A stretch of 64,000 nucleotides of DNA from Earliella scabrosa (Eukaryota; Basidiomycota; Agaricomycetes; Polyporales; Polyporaceae), in assembly GCA_022605405.1 (NCBI GenBank), contig JABYQQ010000003.1, positions 682,001-746,000 on the forward strand. Reading direction: 5' to 3'. The notes under the pieces were generated by a model. That model was given only the letters and a program-made list of their open reading frames with translations, did not search any database and was not told the origin of the DNA. The position numbers were made by a program, and so were the translations under genes. Of this stretch, positions 33,560 through 42,300 are shown piece by piece; position 1 is the first letter of the stretch, and the number at the start of each line of letters is the position of its first letter.

Positions 33560-34277
33560 TAGTGTTGCAGGGTCCAGTCCTACGACCGGTCGAGAACTGC
33601 AAAATGACCTGACCAGAACTGAAAAGAACCGGACCAGAACCGGAAAATTATCAGTCAAGTTATCGGTTCAGTTCCAGTTATTTTTTTCAGCCGTATGTCA
33701 GAACCGGTCCATAACCGGTTCCGACCGGTCATGAACTGGTACAAATAGTACCTCATATTGTAGCCAATAATTCTACGATTTCAACGGTATATAACACTAA
33801 ATACTTTGAATGGGAACTGAGTGTGCTAGAATAGAAATAAACTTGCCCATTTTGGGACAGATGGGCTGTCTTTCGGGCTTGACAAATGCCAACACACCCA
33901 ATCTGGTAGCCTAGGCGCCGGGTCTAGCGCCTAACTGCCCGCGGAAAACTCCGAAAACAAACCATCTGTCCCAATATGGGCAAGTTTATTTTGAACATAG
34001 GACGTTCAGTTTTGATCCAAAACATATAGTTATATATACCGTTAGATTCCCACGGCTCTGGGCTACGTTTTCAGCAAAAGTTGAAATTTCAGCACAGCCG
34101 CTTTTCAACCAGTCAAGGACCGGTCATAACCGAGAACCGGACCGAGGTTCGGTTCGGTTATGGTAGAACCGAACATTTGGTCCGGTTCTCTCAAATCGGA
34201 CTGGTCAAGTTCGGTTAAAAGTCCGGTTATCTCCGGAGAGGTCAAAAAACCGAACTTGACCGGACCCTGCAACACTA
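33560..34277. mobile_element. hAT-like MITE B, inserted in a coding exon
   Basis: The 718-bp element has inverted ends TAGTGTTGCAGGGTCC and perfect 8-bp duplications CTCGTCGA (33552-33559 and 34278-34285). It is the same family as element A at 28,350. Subterminal regions carry GACCGG/CCGGTC repeats. It interrupts the codon after LLTSFSS in exon 6 of the DUF6532-like gene; deleting element plus one duplication restores frame through TDAGMENG. It hosts a smaller MITE at 33,840-33,986. Confidence 0.9.
33840..33986. mobile_element. Mariner-like MITE (147 bp) nested in hAT MITE B
   Basis: Inverted ends AACTTGCCCAT.TTGGGACAG (one mismatch over about 20 bp, continuing to AGATGG) are flanked by TA on both sides (33838-33839 and 33987-33988), the target duplication of Tc1/mariner elements. 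No coding capacity. Confidence 0.75.
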
Positions 34278-34804
34278 CTCGTCGACGGACGCCGGAATGG
34301 AGAACGGGACCGCTTCGGGCAAGGGTCAGCCGCCTATCGCGAAGACGTGGAACATGAAGAAGATCTCATTGAACCTCATCCTTTACGTCACCATCCTCGT
34401 ACGTATTCCCCTCATCGCTGTAAGCGTTGCTGACATCGTTCCCTGCAGGCGTGTTTTGTCATGAACTCCCAGCACGCATGGTGCGACACAGACGGCGGCT
34501 ACAACTGCGATGCCTGGGCAAGGAAGGTCCTCACCTTCGCCCATGGCAGCGCTGACTGGGTTGATGAAATAGAGGCCTGGTGGACCGCGTGAGTCTCGGA
34601 TTGCATGCCAGGTGGCGCCACGCTAATCCATTCCATCTTTGCAGCCAGATCCTTGGGTCAGGCGACGATGAAGATGACGCCGAGGAGATCGCCAGGAGCT
34701 CCTTCGTCCTCGCCATGAACGAAAGCACTGGCCGTCGTCGCTTCCCTGGCGCCGCGACACCCGTGGGATCCGACGACGAGGCAGACGGCGACCCAGAGGA
34801 GCAA

Positions 34805-35148
34805 CATCAGTAGATCCCCGAATCCCTTATGTCCACTTATGCGCCCTTATTTGGGCACATAAGCGCACGTAAGTGGGCGGCTAATGGGCGCTTTAGCACA
34901 GCTTTTTGGGTCGTTTGAGACCCACTCGCGCTCGGTTTATAGCACCTTCCAATCACCACCGTTTCATATGAAAAGTTGTACGATGGTAGCTCAGAGTATG
35001 AGGAACGTCTGGTTAGAATTTGGGTGGATTTCATCAAGTCGTTGGGAAGCTGTTTACAAAACCGTAAGACCCCCGAAATGGTGCATAAGTGGAATAAGTG
35101 GGCATAAGTAGACGTAAGCGACATAAGGGATTCCGGGATCTACTGATG
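34805..35148. mobile_element. CATCAG element E3 (344 bp) in the last exon of the DUF6532-like gene
   Basis: Inverted ends read CATCAGTAGATCCC, then GAATCCCTTATGTC, on both sides, flanked by AA (34803-34804 and 35149-35150). It shares the CATCAG terminus and 2-bp duplication with E1, E2 and E4. Internal copies of CTTATG/CATAAG repeats lie near both ends. The host stop codon now used (TAG at 34814) lies inside the element. Excision with one AA restores the acidic C-terminus ending at 35204. Confidence 0.85.
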
Positions 35149-35204
35149 AAGACGAGGCCGACCTGCCAGAGGACGAGCCCGAGGAGGAGTTGGGCGACGA
35201 GTGA

Positions 35205-36006
35205 AGGGGCTCTGGTACGCCCAGCGACCCATCAGTCCCCGCGCACGTTGCTGACCACGCCTCCGCAGCTCCCGTCTCTACCAGCCTCCCGTGCTCGCGG
35301 CAACCCGCCAATGCTCATTTCTTCTCGCCCTCTTCGCTCGCGCGCGTTCCGTTCGCTCTCTCTCCTGCTCGCTATCTTGATGCTCTGTTTGCTGTGCTCG
35401 CGCTAACCTGCTGTGTCTCCCGTACTCGTTCTGTTTCCCCTCGCTTCCCATCTGCAGCTCCATGGCGCGCGCCCCCGCGCGCGTCTGATGTTTCGGCCTC
35501 GCGCCCTGTGTAGCCCTACGTGTACCCCTAGGATTCGAATAAAAACGTGTATTTTGCCTCATTTTTGCTACGCGACGCTATGCGAGTGACCACGGATCGC
35601 GCGAAATGCCCATTGCACCCTCGCCGACGAGCACCAATGCTCATACCCCCCGCGCCCGCCGCTCACTGCCGAACGTTCAGCCGCCCCACCACGAACACCT
35701 ATGCACACACGTAGTCATCCCGCGCGTGCACCAAGACCACGTATGGACACCGCGCGCGTCGGCACCGCTCATGTATGCTCACTCCCGACCGTCTCGCGCG
35801 TCGGACCTGTCCACGCCTGATCATTTTGCCGCACGCGCGAGATCTGGGCCGGACTTCTGCGCGCCCCGAGATGATCACTGGTGAACTGGCCATACGGTCC
35901 TCGACCGTCTGCCTTTACCTGGAGATATACGCTGACCCACGGGCCACATCATTAAATGCAGATGTAGATGATCACTTATGATCATCTACCCGCCTGTTCC
36001 CTGATG
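35205..36006. other. Right non-coding flank of element E2
   Basis: About 800 bp from the stop of the DUF6532-like gene to the transposon's right end. It contains CGCGCG-rich tracts and TGATCA palindromes (the ATGATCA.TTATGATCAT repeat near 35,968) that may be subterminal binding sites. No gene seen. Confidence 0.5.
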
Positions 36007-36012
36007 TACTAC

Positions 36013-37143
36013 CTCTTGCAGGGCGACGTTCTGTGCCTTCGCTGCCTTATACTTCCCTCATTGAGCTACAAGTTGACTCTTCATCAGTAATTACCAAAAA
36101 GTCTGAATCGTCTGATCCAGACTTTTCAGACATGTTCAGATACGTTCAGATACGCGAAATGATGCAATCAGACCCGTCAGACGCTCAGAGTTCAGACATC
36201 CGCTTCGGGCCGTTCAGACATTCTCGGATCCGCCACTCCTCCCTCGATAACTCCCCTCCCGCTGGACGGATCACCACCAAACTTCGTGAATATATAGACT
36301 CATCTATTTCCAATAAATCCTGATTGTTTCCGTCGTCCTCGCCAGCCCACAGCAAACCAGAAAATTCCGGTATTGGTCCGGGACAAGACCCCACCATTAT
36401 CCAGCTGTATCGACGGATCCTCAAGCCCGTGACAGACGAGAATCGGTCGGTGGCTACTGGTATGTATGAATTCACGTTTGAGTTCGTTTCCTCTCCCGTA
36501 TGTGTTCCGGGCCATGCACAATGAGCTTTGCATGAGGTACATCGCTGTAAGCGCCCGTAATTCGCGTCCAGTCAGACCGCCAGACGCTCAGACTTTTTGG
36601 GAATTACTGATGTTCATCTCCTCTATGGCCTTTCCCTATGAAAATCGGGAGTATCAACGATTAGTTCTGGTTGAGATTGGGTGAGTGACTGCCGCATACA
36701 AACTCTGCCGCGATTTGCTCCCGTGTGGCTTGGACCTCTGATGTCTGGCGCTGCGATGTCATGAGCTCTCTCGGACACGCCCAGGCAACTCCAGCCTTAC
36801 TGTGATATCTGCACCTCCTGATTCCTTGGACCTTGCGGCTTGTAGGTTTAGGAGCTTACGCCGTTTATCTTCGATATCTCGCTTCAGCCGAGTGTTCTCT
36901 TCTTGTATCACATATACATCCGCCGGGGAAGCGATCAGGCCAACAGAGAGCCCCCGCTCCTATGAGTATCTGGCCTCAACGATTGCTTGCATGACGACTG
37001 AAATATCATGAGTACCACTGTACCTTCTGAATCTCGCCCCGAACTCGCTTCAGCTCTTCTCCCAGTTCAATCATCCCGTCGGATGCACCAGATCGTTGGT
37101 CACCGTAGTCAACAAGACCAGGAAACGCAGGAGGACTCGACAT
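36013..37143 (-). pseudogene. 5' exons of the transposon-split coiled-coil gene A
   Basis: Exons 37143-37024, 36959-36801, 36750-36700 and 36045-36013 encode MSSPPAFPGLVDYGDQRSG, then a coiled coil (MIELGEELKRVRGEIQK, VIQEENTRLKRDIEDKRRKL). The intron at 36,699-36,046 holds element E4, and the next intron, starting at the GT at 36012, holds the 10.5-kb element E2 before the frame resumes at 25,485. Intron insertions alone might be tolerated, but E1 in the last exon is not. The gene would have had nine exons. It is a tandem paralogue of the gene at 37,528-39,118. Confidence 0.65.
36082..36612. mobile_element. CATCAG element E4 (531 bp) in an intron of gene A
   Basis: Inverted ends CATCAGTAATT.CC, continuing CAAAAAGTCTGA (24 of 25 identical), are flanked by TT (36080-36081 and 36613-36614). 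Subterminal repeats of TCAGAC/GTCTGA are dense at both ends. No coding capacity. It lies only 75 bp from the right end of E2. Confidence 0.85.
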
Positions 37144-37527
37144 GATGAGAGCACGAAGACTGAGTTCGAAAAGAGTATTGCCAGTGTCTGCACAACCAGT
37201 GCAGCCACGGCCCCTGGTGAGGCAGGGTGGCCGGCCGCGGCCCGCCTCCAGCCTGCCCAGGAAAGGCAGGAGGATTTCCATATCAGGTGTTGGAGTTTGT
37301 CACCAGTCCCGCATTGTGCCAGACCACATACCTTGACGTGTCTCAGGGCTTCGTCTACTATGTACCTTGAAATGCAAGGTAGTATGATCGAATGATCGTG
37401 ACAAACTACCCATTGATTCAAGTTACACAACAGTTTGATTGGCCATGCCAGAAGGCCTGAACTTGGTAGTCCCAGGACGGTGAGGTGAAGGAAGAATTAT
37501 ACATATCTTTACCTCCTCTGTCAGGTG
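37144..37527. other. Promoter region of gene A / 3' region of gene B
   Basis: About 380 bp between the start of the broken gene A (37143) and the stop of its intact paralogue (37528), both on the minus strand. No element ends or genes recognised. Confidence 0.45.
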
Positions 37528-39118
37528 TCAAAGGAGCGCATGGAGGAAGCCATCAAGCTCTAAGCTGAAGCCTACTCGCTGGAGCGCAACGCATTCGACC
37601 GAGAGCATTCCGCTGCTGACCATGTCTTCTATGAAACGGACAACCACAGGGGCGACTTGTTCGCGGGACGAAACAATCTTGTCTTGCAAGAACTGAATTG
37701 CCTGAAGGAACAAGCAGTGCGTCAGAATATTATGATCGGGTCTCAGGAATGCAGAGTAACCATGACTATCGCCGTGGCACTCACATAAGGGTTGACTTCC
37801 TGAGCTTGCGCAGGTGAAATCGTCGAAGATCGGACAAACTTGTACGCGCCGTAGTAGTAGTACTCTTCCCCTATCTCGCAGATGACTTCGCTAATATCCG
37901 TGACGTCGAGACGCAGTCGTGTACGCAGTTGAGACCCCTTCCAAACCCCGTTACCGTTCCTTCCGTCGTAGGTCACAGCAGGGGCAATCAGGACTCCTCG
38001 GTTGAGGTTGTGGTGCCATGCTGCCTCATTCACGAGTACAAGCAAGACGTGCCGAGAGCTAAGGCAGTGGTATGTAGTAAGTTTCCATATGCACTGACGT
38101 CAAGACGCGTCGCTCACAATTTCCGACGAATAACCTGTGCAGTAGATGAGCAAGATTCATGGTCGTCATCATGATCACAAGCGCACCTCTTGTAGATGGA
38201 CGAATGGAAGTCGCGTAGCCACGGGTTTCATCAAGTGAGCCTCAGGACAATTCGCATTGATTTCGCAACGGGTTGACATGAATTGGACTATGCTGAAGTT
38301 CTCCTCGTTACTGGCGGGAGGTTCTACCTGAAATGATACTCAAGGTACGTTGTGGGAGAATGCTCGCTCTAACCCACCATTTTGCGCTCAATCTCGGCAG
38401 CTTTCTTGTTCGTTGCTTCAGCATCTGCGTTTGCCTGATTGAGTTGCTCCCGTAGCGCAGACAAGCTCTGGCATAGTGATACCTATTCAGCTCAATGGTG
38501 GAATTGACAACAGTGGCGGCACGAACTTTCTCAAGCTCTGACCTCTCGGACTTAAGCTTCTTGTACTTCTTCTGATATGCTTCAGATTTCTCGGCCAGCT
38601 TTTGAACTTCTGCGTTCTGCGACGAAAGTTGGGCCCAGCTATACACTGGGAACATACCGGCACATACCTGTTCTTCTTCCAGTCGGCTAATGTTCTCAAT
38701 GACATCCTTAAGCAGCGCTTCCTGGGTCAAATCCTCCTGTGAGATCGTGATCGGTATAGCATCACATTCAGTAGTCAATCTGGACACGTTACCATCACGG
38801 ATGTTTTGCTGTCTTCGTTGTCCAGCGCCGTACTCAACTGCAGATCCAGGTCCGCAAGACTTTCTTTCAGACGTTCGTTCTCTTCCCGGAGGGTGGAGCT
38901 GTCCACCAGTAGACCCTCACGCGCAACATGCTGTTGGTTCGTCAACTAATGAAGCATCAGAAGGCCTGTGAGAGTACTGAGTACTGATTCTGAGTACATA
39001 CCGATATCGTTCGTCTGGATCGAAGTTCGTCGAGCTCCCTGCGTGCCTTCTGTAGTTCGTTGTATAGCAACCGCGCCATTTCCTGAGCAAGCTCAGAGTT
39101 ATGGGCAATCGAGTCCAT
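37528..39118 (-). CDS. Uncharacterised coiled-coil protein, intact paralogue (gene B)
   Basis: Nine exons: 39118-39002, 38945-38793, 38736-38668, 38616-38512, 38467-38378, 38327-38187, 38134-38118, 38058-37785, 37701-37528; 379 residues. The N-terminal half is coiled coil (LLYNELQKARRELDELRSRR, LREENERLKESLADLDLQLS, VQKLAEKSEAYQKKYKKLK). The C-terminal half is the same unknown globular domain as in gene A: RGVLIAPAVTYDGRNG, EYYYYGAYKFVRS, PVVVRFIEDMVSSGML. Exon 7 is only 17 nt. The junctions around 38,468-38,511 are the least certain. I cannot give a function; it may belong to the basidiomycete unknown family DUF6697. Confidence 0.7.
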
Positions 39119-39367
39119 TGGCGTAGCGCAAACCGTCGAAGAATGAGAGCAAGCCGTAAAACTCACCCGCAGCATAGGTACGGTCCTTATACGTAGCTAG
39201 ACGCCGTCAACGGAATACTGTATGCACGACCCTGAGTTGACCCTGAAGGCCTGGAAGAGGTAGATGTTCGGTGGAATACAGCATGGTCATGTGGATGGTA
39301 TTGCGATGAGACAGGCATGGACTTAATGATACATAGCATGATGGAGGAAACACATTGGTGTACAGCA

Positions 39368-42300
39368 CTACCAATGACGTCTGAGTTGCCGCTTGATTGC
39401 TTCGTACGCAGCTTTTGTTTCTGAGCGACCCGGTTCGAGCTCGACGAGATATTGTTCGACCGCTTGATCTATCCGGAAGACAGGGAACTCGCTGCGGGCG
39501 GCAGCAGATTGTGGTCGTTTCGCTTCTTCGATCCAGTCCGTCAGAAGGACAGCAATGTCGGACGATATCGCTTGCACGTTTGGTTGCTCGTTGAATGGCG
39601 GGACCTGGGATGCATTATCAGCATGATGTCATGGTAGAACGCAGGACCCACATACCTGAGATTCGTACATCTCGTGCAGGATGTCCCAAACTTCCGGGTA
39701 AGGGACACCGCACTGAGTGAGAATCCGAGGCGCCCACCCGTACGGTATCTCCCCCTTGTGTGCGAGGGCAAATCGAACCAGTAGCGAGGCAACGTGTTCT
39801 GACACGCGGAGTCAGCGACCAGGCTTTCAATATGTGTTATGGACTCACGAAGAGGGAAGGCACTCTCAGACGGGTAGAACCGCTGGCCGAGGGGGACGAC
39901 CCTGGCCATGATACGGTCTGCAGCAACCTTCGCATCGACACCCTCAATAGCTGTAATGTTGTATGTTAGTTGCCCTGCATGCACCCCGAAGTAAAGTGAT
40001 GCATGCCTTCCTCAAAGATCCGGTTCCAGATGGGACGGACAACGCTCTCATCGCGATGTTCCGCAACATGGAAGATCAGGAGCTTGATCAGCGGCAGGTC
40101 AAGAGGGTCCGCATATATTTGATACAACTATGAGATGATCAGCAACTGTCCACCGAATGGTGCGAAGGAACGAACCTCGGTGATGTTGTACAACCGTTGT
40201 GACAAGGCCTTGAACCTGTCTACGACTTCCGGATCGTGTTGACGAGGTAAGAGCGTGTTGTATAACTCTAGTTGCACTTGTGCAACTTCGAGCTTCTCCT
40301 CCAGGTCGGTTAGGAATGCGATGGCTGTCTCGTGTCTGCCTCCCACCGAGACCGGGTGTGACTTCGCATTGCCGACAGCAAGTGTCAAGTACTCCAGGCG
40401 AGTATCCAGAGTGAGGTTGAACCTAAGGCACTTCAGTCGATTAGTTATCTTGGTGTGGTCTAATGAACTCACTCAGTGGATTCTGCCAAAATGGCAAGCA
40501 CTTCGGCAGCGCGGAGTGGCTGACCATCTTTGACGTAGAACTGCCATAGAAGCTGGAACTTCTCGACAGAGACTGGCTCCCGTCTGAGGTGGGCTTCAAG
40601 ATACGCCGGGCGCATCTGTCGCAGTTATGCCGTCAGGTTGAGAAAGATGAAGTTATTCAATTCGAAGCGCACCTCCAGCAGCTCATCAGCCATCCCCCGA
40701 CCGATCAACCACTCGTAGAGCGTCGAGTGGAACATCTCGTCTTCACTAGCGAACGCCAATTCGTACGCGTGGCCACGAACAGTCTCAGGGTCATCGATCT
40801 GAGTAGGGTTTTGCTTGCCAGGTACGCATCGTTCCTCGAATACGGAGAGGGAGTCGAGGACCAGTTCATAGCAGTGTTTACGCCGCTCCCAGAACTGCGC
40901 ACGAGTATCATTGGCGGGGCATCCTGCGATCCAATACTCTTGACCCTGGAGATCCGTATCAAAGACTTGCGCGCAGTACAAGGGCAATTCGACCGCTCCT
41001 ATTCAAGGTGAGCGGACTGAGTCATAGCAAATACGGGAGAGATTACCTTTAGCATAGCTGAGCTGTTGATAGTCTCCACAGATCTCCCTCAATTTATCAA
41101 ACTCCAGATTACGCGCGCCCTTCATGAACAGCCTACGCATCATTGAATACAGCGCAGCCAGGTCGACAACATGATTCACACACCTCAGCGACTCTCCCAA
41201 CCACGTTTGGCGCTCGACAGGATTGCGTGTTTCCACGGCTCGGCGCACGTTCTCTCTCGCCTGTATAGTATGAATCCCATCAGCATAGCTCGAAAATCCC
41301 AGGTCGCGAACATGCTCACCTTGTAGAGCATGACGTCGTCCGTGCTGCAGAATGACCCACACCGCTGCTGTAGCACCTCGCTAATCGTGTCCACCTATGC
41401 GTGGATGAGGAACGCGCTCCCTAGAACATTACTCCAAGTACGCACACTGATCTGTTGACCAATCTGCTGGTTGATGATGACATTGACAAGGGAACGAGAT
41501 GCTGTGACGCCCTTATCCGCGGTTATGAAGTCTTCGAACGTCAGCGAACTGACAAGCTTCTGGATGTCAGGCTCGCACCTGAGATAGACCGGTCAATACT
41601 GCCCAACCAATCGTAATCTGGAACTCACTGTGCAATCAATTCGCCCAGCTTGTGGTCGCTGAGGAGCAGAATGAAAGAGATCGCTTCGATAGCTCGCCCG
41701 AGAAGACTAAGCAGCTGAGATACGGAGCTTTGCTCTGCCTAGAATAGTAACTATATGAGTAGGCGACACCACTACCGCATAGCTCGCATGACCGACCTTC
41801 CACGCTTCCTGCTCACTGGCGACTGCAGACCGCGCCCCTGTGTGGTCGCCCGGCGCAGAGTGGAACAAGTACGGGTTGGTGTCCAGCAGCTCCTTAAGCG
41901 CAAATAGGTTCTTCTGCGCGGTGACGAGCACGTCGTCGGGTACATTGAGCTCCTGCAGGCCGTTCGCCCTGAGAAATATCATGAACATCGATATTAGCCT
42001 ATCGCAGCACGTATGTACACACCCGGCTTTAGTGATTGGGATCTTCCAGAATGGCCGTACAAGACGAGCGAAGTACAGAGCGAAGCCTTCACGCCTGCCA
42101 CTGAATGTCGCGGTACCCGAGCCTTCACCTGCAACGATTGAGCGTCAATTTGACTAAAGATGAACGAGTGACTCACTTGTACCATACGTCACTCGTTCTG
42201 CCCACGTCGGTCGCTCGCCAAAGTCGTAGAAAGCTTGTCTAGCGACGGCTGCTAGGTCATTGCTCACATGGCTCATAGAACCAACAGGCGATTGCTCCAT

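Larger units (their letters stand above)
31973..35204 (+). pseudogene. DUF6532-like second gene of element E2, broken by insertions
   Basis: Exons: 31973-32232, 32283-32441, 32895-33030, 33078-33264, 33326-33476, 33526-34398 (split by element B), 34449-34588, 34645-35204 (split by E3). An N-terminal run of about 20 prolines is followed by a helical domain: PYWKATTYNKDVEAATLFPV, NPDVIVHLATFFTALARRIR, ELITPIRLLAKFRENPQEF, and ALRAPGLQKPGLF. The C-terminus is acidic. I think this is the basidiomycete family DUF6532. Removing B and E3 with one target copy each restores the frame. In exon 4 the frame still shifts near 33,192 (after NKTNRGF), so a small deletion is also present. Co-mobilisation with a Plavaka transposase suggests an accessory role; this is inference. 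Confidence 0.72.
25542..36006. mobile_element. CATCAG element E2: two-gene Plavaka-type DNA transposon
   Basis: The ends are short inverted repeats CATCAGGGAA.AGGCG (15 of 16 identical), left end at 25542 and right end at 36006, flanked by TA duplications (25540-25541 and 36007-36008). The 10,465 bp hold two divergent genes, a Plavaka transposase (minus) and a DUF6532-like gene (plus), with their starts 464 bp apart. The left subterminal region has three palindromic cgtccg-cgcggacg-type copies. The element sits in an intron of gene A and itself contains five later insertions (28,350; 32,472; 33,560 with 33,840 inside it; 34,805). Assignment to Plavaka rests on the transposase sequence. Confidence 0.85.

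Noticed and set aside
40780..40830. Possible intron in Nup155/170 at the GTACCTGGCAAG after FEERC
   Set aside because: The only acceptor would give a 27-nt intron and the frame is open without it, so it was kept as coding.
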